A stretch of 12,713 nt of DNA from Candidatus Cloacimonadota bacterium (GTDB taxonomy: Bacteria; Cloacimonadota; Cloacimonadia; Cloacimonadales; JAIOQZ01): NCBI GenBank assembly GCA_021106755.1, contig JAIOTM010000282.1:1-12713 (forward strand), read 5' to 3'. A program made the translations under genes and the position numbers. The notes under the pieces are model-generated. The model did not search any database. It was given only the letters and a program-made list of their open reading frames with translations, and was not told where the DNA came from. Positions 1 to 6,344 of this stretch are shown in pieces (position 1 is the first letter of the stretch; each line of letters starts with the position of its first letter).

Positions 1-72
1 GACGATGCCGATCAGGAACTGGGGTATGATTTACTCCCAGCTGAGCATTATGTTCGAAGAAAGATTGGCTAA
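1..72 (+). CDS. C-terminal end of an unidentified protein (partial)
   Basis: Frame 1 is open from the window edge to a TAA at 70-72 and encodes 23 residues ending in PAEHYVRRKIG. The charged, ordered composition looks like a real protein terminus rather than a chance frame. The gene starts outside the window, and the piece is too short to assign to a family. It points toward the leftward PIN gene, so the two units converge across about 97 bp (73-169). I see no clear terminator hairpin in that gap. Confidence 0.5.
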   Translation, partial: DDADQELGYDLLPAEHYVRRKIG

Positions 73-169
73 ATTTGAAAAATAACAAAAAGGAGTTTAC
101 ACAAAATACTTTACATTCCCCCACCATCCCAATCACCAAATCTGATTAGTTGAAGGAAATCTTTCAAAC

Positions 170-682
170 TTACTGCTTTTCCTGTCTTTTTATAATCTTA
201 TTAAACTCTGAAACTAACTTGCTGGTAATGTGCTTTGGATTTGATTCATGAATTGCCTGAGCAATACTAATTGCACCATTGCTGGAAATCCCATTAGCAT
301 TATGCAGGTTTGCTATAAGTTCTAAACCCCACATAATTGTAATCTCTTCGGACTTGCAATGTTCGCGCAGTTTTTTATCGTTTGTAACGCATATAAAGCC
401 GTGTCTTTTCGCTGTTAGCAAACAGAGTCTATCATTTACCGAGATTGAGCCTTTACTATTAGCGGCAGTAAACGCGTCTGAAAGCTCAATTTCTGTTTTC
501 ACTAACCCAAGTTTCAATAGCTCGCTTTTGTCTTTTACCGACTTCACTTCATCAATAACAGGGCTTATTACATGTATTGTACCAACATGATTTCCAATTA
601 ATTTTAGAACTGAGCGATCTGCATTGATAAAGTCAATCAGAACACAGGCATCCATAATCATAAGCTTCCGGACTGAGGACAT
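170..682 (-). CDS. PIN-domain nuclease, predicted toxin or effector
   Basis: This 170-residue protein has the acidic residues of a PIN-fold metal-dependent RNase in the usual order: D11 in MDACVLIDF near the N-terminus, E45 in PVIDEV, D84 in SVNDRLCLLTAK and D102 in VTNDKKL. PIN proteins cut RNA and are common toxins of toxin-antitoxin pairs. Residues after about 115 form a polar C-terminal extension. Its start overlaps the stop of the upstream peptidase gene by one base (TGATG), so the two are probably translationally coupled. It is the last gene of the XRE-ImmA-PIN operon. There is no typical small VapB-type antitoxin beside it; the XRE/peptidase pair would have to take the control role. 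The PIN assignment is fairly sure; toxicity is inferred. Confidence 0.8.
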   Translation of the reverse strand: MSSVRKLMIMDACVLIDFINADRSVLKLIGNHVGTIHVISPVIDEVKSVKDKSELLKLGLVKTEIELSDAFTAANSKGSISVNDRLCLLTAKRHGFICVTNDKKLREHCKSEEITIMWGLELIANLHNANGISSNGAISIAQAIHESNPKHITSKLVSEFNKIIKRQEKQ

Positions 683-1434
683 CAGGTATTATTTCCCCAG
701 TTTTTCAGAATTTCCAACATATCCTCAATTCCAATTCCCAGCATTTCAGCACCCCTGCTTAGTGATATCTTATCCTTTTCTATAGCCTCACGCACCAGTC
801 GGCTAAACCGTTCTTCTTTGAAATCAAATGATTTAAGACCGAATGGTTCTGAAGAATCAATTGCCATTGGTTCTTCCTTAAAAGCAAGCCCCCTGTTAAA
901 TCGCACTTTGAAAGCAATGTTAAACTTTCTCCAGATTGTTTCATTTGCCATTTCGAGTTCAATTAAACGTGATAAAACAGCTTTGTAACTCACGTTAAAT
1001 ACACATTTCACTTTCAGAACTCTATCAATCCAGTGTAAACCTGAAGCATTTTCCCACTCGGCATAAAATCCGCCATTCGGCATAAGAAAATGTCCTGCAA
1101 AAAGATTTGCTTCCGCTTCTTCTCCGATTACTTCCTCAGTTTGAACGGAACTATATGTGTTAAGATGTAGAATCAAATGACCAAGCTCATGAGCGGCACT
1201 AAAAATCTGTCGTTCAATACTGATTCTATCCCAGATGTTCACAATGATAGCTGGTCCTCCATCTTCTTCAGAAACAGATAATCCAAAAAAACTATCCGAG
1301 GTTTTTCGAAGCTGCAAAACTTTTATCCCTGAATTTTCCAACAAGCCACAAATATCGTAGATTGGCTCAGTTGATTCTAAGCCAAGTCTGTTGCGGCAAT
1401 CAGCCGCCGCCCTGATAACTGCACTATTTTTCAT
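682..1434 (-). CDS. ImmA/IrrE-family zinc metallopeptidase
   Basis: This 250-residue protein carries the HExxH zinc motif as AAHELGHLILH (H82, E83, H86). The downstream family signature is EEAEANLFAGHFLMP, where E106 is the likely third zinc ligand. ImmA of ICEBs1 and IrrE/PprI of Deinococcus are related peptidases that cleave XRE-type repressors and so switch on mobile-element or stress genes. The N-terminal 50 residues are a helical segment common in this family. The C-terminal part, roughly residues 135-250, is longer than in minimal ImmA proteins and may contact the partner. The gene overlaps the XRE gene upstream by 11 bp and the PIN gene downstream by 1 bp. The obvious inferred substrate is the XRE protein encoded just upstream. 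Confidence 0.88.
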   Translation of the reverse strand: MKNSAVIRAAADCRNRLGLESTEPIYDICGLLENSGIKVLQLRKTSDSFFGLSVSEEDGGPAIIVNIWDRISIERQIFSAAHELGHLILHLNTYSSVQTEEVIGEEAEANLFAGHFLMPNGGFYAEWENASGLHWIDRVLKVKCVFNVSYKAVLSRLIELEMANETIWRKFNIAFKVRFNRGLAFKEEPMAIDSSEPFGLKSFDFKEERFSRLVREAIEKDKISLSRGAEMLGIGIEDMLEILKNWGNNT

Positions 1435-1792
1435 TCTTCAATATTCCTACCAATTTGAATGGGATTCGACAATCAAGTTCTTCTTCAAGGTAATTGAAAT
1501 CATCAAGCCAGAGAACTACTTCTGCAAGTATGTTTTCTCGATTCCTGATTTTCTTTTTCGAGCGAAACCTAACAGCATGCAACACTCTGACTGATTTAAA
1601 AAGATCAAGTAACTTTACATTAAGTGCTTTTGTAACTGCTTCTAAAGTACTCATTCGAGGCTCACCTTTTACATGCTCTATGTTCTTGATTGCCAAAACA
1701 GAAAGTCCTGCTTTATCCGCTAATTTCTGCTGGCTGATTTTCCTTACAGCTCGAAATCGTTTTACATTCTTAGCCACTACATCATTCTTCAT
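1424..1792 (-). CDS. XRE-family helix-turn-helix repressor
   Basis: This is a 122-residue protein. Residues about 8-62 form a Cro/C1-type helix-turn-helix, including QQKLADKAGLSVLAIKNIE and ending in STLEAVTKALNVKLLDLF. The remaining 60 residues are basic, then acidic, and may bind the peptidase or dimerise. It begins at ATG 1792 behind a strong GGAGGA at 1801-1806. It is the first gene of the operon, with a promoter and repeated CAATAT/ATATTG half-sites directly upstream, so autorepression is likely. An XRE repressor next to an ImmA-type peptidase is a known regulatory pair of integrative elements and toxin-antitoxin-like loci. The DNA-binding domain is clear; the regulon is inferred. Confidence 0.85.
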   Translation of the reverse strand: MKNDVVAKNVKRFRAVRKISQQKLADKAGLSVLAIKNIEHVKGEPRMSTLEAVTKALNVKLLDLFKSVRVLHAVRFRSKKKIRNRENILAEVVLWLDDFNYLEEELDCRIPFKLVGILKNEK

Positions 1793-1810
1793 GATTCATC
1801 TCCTCCGCTG

Positions 1811-1843
1811 TTGACAATATACTATATTGCACAATATTGTCAA
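1811..1843. promoter_or_regulatory. Operator-like inverted repeat over the XRE promoter
   Basis: The outer arms ttgacaatat (1811-1820) and atattgtcaa (1834-1843) are exact inverted 10-mers separated by 13 bp. Inside lie further copies of the half-site: CAATAT at 1815-1820, ATATTG at 1824-1829 and the perfect palindrome CAATATTG at 1832-1839. The array covers both the -35 and -10 boxes, the expected place for a repressor operator. The binding protein is most likely the XRE product at 1424-1792 (inference). Confidence 0.6.
1816..1843 (-). promoter_or_regulatory. Promoter of the XRE-ImmA-PIN operon
   Basis: On the minus strand there is a perfect -35 TTGACA (1843 down to 1838), then a 16-bp spacer and a -10 TATATT (1821 to 1816), five of six bases matching consensus. 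Transcription would begin close to 1809, leaving a very short leader that starts almost at the GGAGGA of the XRE gene. Confidence 0.7.
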
Positions 1844-1900
1844 GTAGTATGTTTGCGGGGTTATGTTTTTAAGGGGGAGAAACGATGGGAATCTTTTTTC

Positions 1901-1932
1901 TACTTGACAATCTTTTACTCAAGTGCTTGTTT
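1901..1932 (+). promoter_or_regulatory. Possible promoter of the RexA-like/membrane gene pair
   Basis: TTGACA at 1904-1909 lies inside TACTTGACAAT, the same 11 bases found in the divergent promoter at 1836-1846 on the other strand. Seventeen bases downstream the would-be -10, TTGTTT (1927-1932), is poor, although a TG at 1924-1925 could act as an extended -10. A weak or activator-dependent promoter is suggested, but the start site is uncertain. Confidence 0.35.
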
Positions 1933-1960
1933 TACATAAAAGCAATAAAGTGGAGGTATT

Positions 1961-2941
1961 ATGTTGAAAAAAAAGAAAATGACTATTGGAAATCTAAACT
2001 GCGTTTTTGAAAGTAAAGAAAATACTATAGGTTTTTTTGATTTATGGGATAAGTTTACACGAAATGTTTTCCAAGAAAATAAACCTCACCCACCGAAAAG
2101 AGAACCAAAATTTCTTTTTTATGATGTAAAGATTGACAATGATTTGCATAATGAACCAGTAATCATTGGAAAAATAGTGAAAGTCACAACATTGGATATC
2201 ATGCAAGAATTCAATGCTGGTAAACTGTGCAATGTAGATAACCATTATCCTTCTGCCCCAAGCTCGGTTTTTGTTTTGCTAATCCGGAACCACCTCCTTC
2301 TATTTCTTAAAGAACATCGAGGGGCACCATCAGTAGCAAATTTTCGAGCTTATTTCACCGATAGAGTACGTATTGAAAGACAGAAATATATCGCTCAACA
2401 AAGCCAAGAGAAAAAATTGACTAAAAAAGAGCTTGCTCAAAAGTATCCTCCTGCAATCATAAATTATACTGGTATGTTATCGAATCTAAAACTCACGGAG
2501 TTTTTCACAAATGTACAATCTGTTCGTGATTTACATATTATCACTAACTTACAGAATTCAAATTATAATATAAAAAGCTTCTTTGAGGGTAATCAGGATG
2601 TAATGAATGAGCTAAAATCACCCAAGATTGTTTCAAGATTCACAAAAGTAAAGTCAACAGATGGTACAGCAAGAGTATTAAAGAATGTCTCTACAAATGC
2701 TGCTGCAGGATTTCGCTTTGATGCTGTGCTTGAAGATGGTACTGTAAAACGCGTAACCAATGAGAATATTACAATCGAAGCACAAATACCCATAGTTGAT
2801 GAAGCAAGCACAGTTGATATTTCAACATGTATGCTAAAAGAGCTTAAGCGTCTTATTGAAGATAAAGAAATTACAGATACCCAATCAACTACACTGAAAG
2901 AACTAATTAATTCAATAAGCAACGATAATCTTAGTGAGTGA
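1961..2941 (+). CDS. Unrecognised soluble protein with RexA-like features, possible phage-defence component
   Basis: This 326-residue soluble protein has no signal peptide and no membrane segment. It starts at ATG 1961 behind a good GGAGG at about 1952-1956; M7 (1979) is a second possible start. Three parts can be seen. First is a strand-rich region around residues 50-135 holding a hydrophobic pair of strands (SSVFVLLIRNHLLLFL) followed by a Gly-Pro-containing turn and FRAYF. Second is a basic stretch (138-165). Third is a C-terminal domain with AGFRFDAVLEDGTVKRV then a helix (290-320). The order resembles lambda RexA as I remember it, where a hydrophobic strand pair precedes a GP turn and a late charged strand reads KDEAGD. 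This is a by-eye, low-identity comparison. The operon with a four-helix membrane protein fits RexA/RexB or the KwaB/KwaA type of defence pair. The role is inferred, and it could be an unrelated new family. Confidence 0.55.
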   Translation: MLKKKKMTIGNLNCVFESKENTIGFFDLWDKFTRNVFQENKPHPPKREPKFLFYDVKIDNDLHNEPVIIGKIVKVTTLDIMQEFNAGKLCNVDNHYPSAPSSVFVLLIRNHLLLFLKEHRGAPSVANFRAYFTDRVRIERQKYIAQQSQEKKLTKKELAQKYPPAIINYTGMLSNLKLTEFFTNVQSVRDLHIITNLQNSNYNIKSFFEGNQDVMNELKSPKIVSRFTKVKSTDGTARVLKNVSTNAAAGFRFDAVLEDGTVKRVTNENITIEAQIPIVDEASTVDISTCMLKELKRLIEDKEITDTQSTTLKELINSISNDNLSE

Positions 2942-3713
2942 AGCCAAGCATCGTGTTCGACTCTATATGAAGAATAATAAAAACAAGTATCATGATATTC
3001 GGCCGCCAACTAAGAAAGCATATGAAAAATACTTTGAGAAGAAAAGCCTGAGTAGGCTTTTTTTCTCATCTCTTAGATGTCAATATAAGTATAATCGTTG
3101 GGGGACATTAGGTCCTATAATTCTCTCCACTGTAATTGCAGGTAGCATCGTATTCTCAATTTTTTGGAAATGGATAAGTATTACTAATTCTCTCTTCATT
3201 GAACTAAGCTCAATTATACTTCAATTTTCGGTTTCACTTATTGGCATTATAACAATAGCTTTTGCATTGTTAATGGCGATCGCAAATAAGGACATATCTA
3301 TGTGGCTTTTTTGTGATACGGATAATCATTATAAAGCACCGCCAATACAAAGCTTGCTTCTACATTTCATTTATCCTTTATGTTTATTTGTAGCAAATAT
3401 CTTTATTTCAATTTGTATTATCTTTGTAGTAAAAATAGGGATAGAAATCAATTTCCTTGTTTCATTTTTTTTTTACTGGGAATTACTAGTTTTCTTTTTC
3501 CTCCTTTGGTTTGCTACTCTATCAATAATTGAACTCCCATCATTTCTCTATAATATCTATCAGTTTGTCATTCTCTACTTCGGCAAAATGAGTGAATTGC
3601 AAGAACGCTCAATATTAGAAAAATTAGAAAAAGAAGAAAAATTAAGCTCCTATGAAAATAAATATGGTAACCTAATTATGGACACGTTAGACGATAATTC
3701 CGAAACTCAATAA
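2934..3713 (+). CDS. Four-helix membrane protein, candidate effector or sensor of a two-gene defence system
   Basis: This 259-residue inner-membrane protein starts at GTG 2934, eight bases inside the end of the preceding gene (GTGAGTGA), with no visible Shine-Dalgarno site. Translation should depend on the upstream gene. An ATG at 2967 is an alternative start. The first 57 residues are polar and strongly basic. Hydrophobic segments lie at about 60-79, 92-117, 141-168 and 172-199, possibly followed by an amphipathic helix at 203-217. The C-terminus (220-259) is charged, may form a short coiled coil (ELQERSILEKLEKEEKL) and probably lies in the cytoplasm. No enzyme motif is visible. Lambda RexB and KwaA are also four-helix proteins paired with a soluble partner, but RexB is only about 144 residues. 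The sequence contains a T10 run and a terminator-like hairpin. The membrane topology is secure; the function is inferred. Confidence 0.75.
   Translation: MSEAKHRVRLYMKNNKNKYHDIRPPTKKAYEKYFEKKSLSRLFFSSLRCQYKYNRWGTLGPIILSTVIAGSIVFSIFWKWISITNSLFIELSSIILQFSVSLIGIITIAFALLMAIANKDISMWLFCDTDNHYKAPPIQSLLLHFIYPLCLFVANIFISICIIFVVKIGIEINFLVSFFFYWELLVFFFLLWFATLSIIELPSFLYNIYQFVILYFGKMSELQERSILEKLEKEEKLSSYENKYGNLIMDTLDDNSETQ
3041..3064 (+). terminator. Terminator-like hairpin inside the membrane-protein gene
   Basis: AAAAGCCT (3042-3049), a GAGT tetraloop and AGGCTTTT (3054-3061) form a perfect 8-bp stem, with one more G-U pair possible. A run of seven T at 3058-3064 includes the end of the stem. This is the form of a rho-independent terminator, but it sits in codons about 36-44 of an intact frame. 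It may lower the amount of membrane protein relative to the soluble partner. Chance is possible because the stem is short and A/T-closed. Confidence 0.4.
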
Positions 3714-3763
3714 CCTTCTCCCCCCAATTTTCCACTTCTCTATCTTAGTTATCGAAAATCCAT

Positions 3764-3792
3764 TTGACAAATCTTCTTGAAAATTGCATAAA
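3764..3792 (+). promoter_or_regulatory. Promoter of the threonine-linked operon
   Basis: A perfect -35 TTGACA (3764-3769), a 17-bp spacer and CATAAA (3787-3792, four of six bases matching) lie about 60 bp before the first gene of the operon. A GGAGG ribosome-binding site is at 3844-3848. I see no attenuator, riboswitch or terminator structure in the 140-bp gap 3714-3853. Confidence 0.5.
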
Positions 3793-3853
3793 GGCAAACT
3801 AAAGGCTATGTTATTATGATTGAATAAAATAAAAAAAGACTACGGAGGATTCG

Positions 3854-5098
3854 ATGAAATTTCAATTGCTTTCCAAAACAGACATGCAGGCTATGGATGC
3901 CCTGAAGAATTATCATGGTGGAGCGGCAAAGATTGTAGAGACAATTACCGAGAAGAGAAAATACGAAACACGTAAAAAAATTCTCAAGGAAAAGGGCTAC
4001 GGCGATATGTTGGAAGACGCGGAAGTTTTATTCCGGAAATTCCCTAAATTCCCTGACTTCGAGAAAAAGCTTGGTGCAAAGTACAATAATGCTTTTGGTA
4101 TTGCCACCAGTCAGGTTTCCGGTTGGCAGGGTGCTAAAGTAACTCACAAAGCGATGAAGCTTATTTCCGCGGCGGCTGGCACAGACAATCCGGTTTTTGT
4201 TCCGGCGGAATTCATCTCAGTTGTTGCACTTACCGACCAATATGTTTATAGTGGCGATTTAATGGCAACTCTTGCTATGTCCGAAAACATTATGGGAGCG
4301 CACAAGTTTTGTAGTACCAACTTAATTGGTATTCCACAGCCAAAAGCCCGCTTTAAATATTTAACCGATGTAACCGGGCAGAAATTTGACACAGCCGAGG
4401 TTGATGCGGATAGCGAAGCTCTTATTCTAAAGAATCAGGGAACACCATTTGGTAATTTTGGCGGTATTGAAGTAGCGAACAACAACCATCTCGTTTATCT
4501 TGATGGTGTTACCCGCACAGCTCTCGAAACTGGTGGCGATTTCTTTCTCAATCCAAGCTGGAGCTCAATTGTAGCGGCATGTTATTATGGTCGCGATATT
4601 CCTAATCTGACTTTCAAGATTTCGATGCTGCTTTCCACACAGGGAACAATTGCTTTCAGAATGCTGCTTAATATTATGAGCGAATACCTGCGTGACGACA
4701 AGACCTCACCGCTCTATGAGATTAACATCGGTAACGGTGCTACTCCTGAGACCTTTATTCAGTGCGCGAAAGAGCTAAAAGAAAGCGGAATAAAAGGCGT
4801 CAGTCTTGCCGCACACATACGGATTAATCCTGATCTTGGTATTGCGGGCTTTAATTGGACAGACAACGCGTTCAAAGTACTCGAAAGCGGAACCGATATG
4901 ACTTTCAAATATGAAAGCGATGGCACAGCCCGCGATATGGACACAATGGCAGCTTATTTCCTTTCGGATGAAGATAGAGTTGCGGCTTCTGAGAAAATCG
5001 GCGAAGTAATTTATTACAAAGCACTACGTGCTTCGAAAGACGGTCTGGAAATGATGAGAAGAGGAATTAAACCTATTTTCGGTCATGGCTCATACTAA
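3854..5098 (+). CDS. Conserved-looking protein of unknown function, first gene of the threonine-linked operon
   Basis: I do not recognise this 414-residue protein. It is soluble and has no signal peptide or membrane helix. The N-terminal 60 residues are helical and charged. The middle is rich in glycine and small residues, with possible active-site stretches such as TSQVSGWQGAKVTHKAM (about 85-101), GTPFGNFGGIEV and NPSWSSIVAACYYGRD. The later part alternates strands and helices (ending in INIGNGATPETF, then SGIKGVSLAAHIRINPDLG), which would suit an alpha/beta or TIM-barrel-like enzyme fold. It begins at ATG 3854 with GGAGG five bases upstream. The aminotransferase gene follows after 12 bp, so the two are almost certainly co-expressed. 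Context suggests an enzyme of amino-acid metabolism; no reaction can be given. Confidence 0.8.
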   Translation: MKFQLLSKTDMQAMDALKNYHGGAAKIVETITEKRKYETRKKILKEKGYGDMLEDAEVLFRKFPKFPDFEKKLGAKYNNAFGIATSQVSGWQGAKVTHKAMKLISAAAGTDNPVFVPAEFISVVALTDQYVYSGDLMATLAMSENIMGAHKFCSTNLIGIPQPKARFKYLTDVTGQKFDTAEVDADSEALILKNQGTPFGNFGGIEVANNNHLVYLDGVTRTALETGGDFFLNPSWSSIVAACYYGRDIPNLTFKISMLLSTQGTIAFRMLLNIMSEYLRDDKTSPLYEINIGNGATPETFIQCAKELKESGIKGVSLAAHIRINPDLGIAGFNWTDNAFKVLESGTDMTFKYESDGTARDMDTMAAYFLSDEDRVAASEKIGEVIYYKALRASKDGLEMMRRGIKPIFGHGSY

Positions 5099-5110
5099 CA
5101 CGAGGTTGAT

Positions 5111-6340
5111 ATGATAACTAACTGGAATGACAGATTTTCGGATAACATCCGCGAGTTTGAGGGATACTCAATCGGCAAGATTATGAAGTATCTCAACGAC
5201 CCGAATATTATCTCGCTCGCTGGCGGTTTGCCTTCACCGGATATGTTTCTTAAAACCGGTATGCGAATCGCTTCAAAACAACGTCTTGAAGAAGATATTG
5301 ATACCATTATGCAATATACGAGCGTTCCGGGTGAGAAATCGCTTGTGGACGCTATTATTGGTTTTCTCGCACGGGACAGCATTAACATTTCCCCCGAAAA
5401 CCTGATAGTTACTTCTTCGGGGCAACATGGATTAGACCTCACCGGCAGACTGTTTCTTAATCATGGCGACACCATAATAATTGATAGACCGACTTTTGCC
5501 GGAGCTATCGTAGCCTTCAGTATGCAACGCATTAACATTGTGGGTATCGACATAGAGTCAGACGGTGCGAATGTTGACGTATATGAAGAAAAACTTGAAG
5601 CTATGAAGAAGAAAGGCATCAAACCCAAATTCATGTATGCTGTACCCGATTTCCAGAATCCTTCGGGGATTACATGCAGTAAGGCAAAGCGGGAAAAGCT
5701 ACTTGATTTAAGCTACAAATACGATGTTCCCATAATCGAAGACAGCCCTTACCGCGACCTGCGTTACACTGGCGAAACTATCCCTTCGATTTACGAACTG
5801 GATCAAAAACGTGACGGTAATCATGTAATCGGACTATATACGTTTTCGAAAATATTCTGTCCGGGAATCCGGGTTGGTTTCAATATTGGTCCGAAAGAAG
5901 TAATTGAGCGGATGATAAACATTAAAGAGGGCAACATTCTTAATACACCTAAGTTTAATCAGGATATGTGTACAGAATTCCTCACCACTATGGGGCTCGA
6001 AGAACACCTAGAAAACTGCCGCAACTACTACGGTGATAAACTCAATCTTTTTCTTGAGACTATGGAAGAATATTTCCCACCTGAAATGGGAGTAACGTGG
6101 ACAAAACCGGATGGCGGTCTTTTCCTCTGGGTGACAGTTCCAGAGCATATCGACACAAACGATTTATTTATGGATGCCCTGAAATACAATGTTGCGTTTG
6201 TGCCTGGTGATGTTTTTTACGGTGAGAATCCGGCATTAAATCACATGCGGATTAACTACTCGTTTGCGAGCAAAGATCAACTTGTTGAAGCTGTTAAAAG
6301 GCTTTCGGGTTGCCTCCGAGAAAGGCTGTCAAAGAGTTAG
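5111..6340 (+). CDS. PLP-dependent aminotransferase, fold type I (LysN/MocR-like group)
   Basis: This 409-residue enzyme of the class I/II aminotransferase superfamily transfers an amino group between an amino acid and a 2-oxoacid using pyridoxal phosphate. Visible signatures are the PLP-ring pocket near SSGQHGLDL (102-110), N183 in PDFQNPSG, D211 and Y214 in IIEDSPYRDLRY, the Schiff-base lysine K247 in TFSKIFCPGIRVGF, and R254 eight residues on. The FQNPSG and EDSPY wording is typical of the group holding 2-aminoadipate aminotransferases, aromatic aminotransferases and the catalytic half of MocR regulators. No helix-turn-helix domain is fused here, so it acts as an enzyme. Its start lies 12 bp after the previous gene, behind GAGG. 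Substrate cannot be read from sequence; neighbours suggest an amino acid near the aspartate/threonine branch. Confidence 0.9.
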   Translation: MITNWNDRFSDNIREFEGYSIGKIMKYLNDPNIISLAGGLPSPDMFLKTGMRIASKQRLEEDIDTIMQYTSVPGEKSLVDAIIGFLARDSINISPENLIVTSSGQHGLDLTGRLFLNHGDTIIIDRPTFAGAIVAFSMQRINIVGIDIESDGANVDVYEEKLEAMKKKGIKPKFMYAVPDFQNPSGITCSKAKREKLLDLSYKYDVPIIEDSPYRDLRYTGETIPSIYELDQKRDGNHVIGLYTFSKIFCPGIRVGFNIGPKEVIERMINIKEGNILNTPKFNQDMCTEFLTTMGLEEHLENCRNYYGDKLNLFLETMEEYFPPEMGVTWTKPDGGLFLWVTVPEHIDTNDLFMDALKYNVAFVPGDVFYGENPALNHMRINYSFASKDQLVEAVKRLSGCLRERLSKS

Positions 6341-6344
6341 CTTT

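Noticed and set aside
2593..3009. 138-codon minus-strand open frame opposite the RexA-like gene
   Set aside because: Low-complexity serine-rich shadow without a ribosome-binding site, antisense to a frame with clear coding character.
1961..3713. Firm assignment of the pair as Kiwa (KwaA/KwaB)
   Set aside because: Kiwa has the membrane gene first, and I cannot see a DUF4868 signature in the soluble protein; only the general layout is similar.
6264..6344. N-terminal extension of the SDR gene by 27 residues
   Set aside because: It lies inside the aminotransferase gene in another frame, and the canonical SDR beginning and proper length are obtained from ATG 6345.
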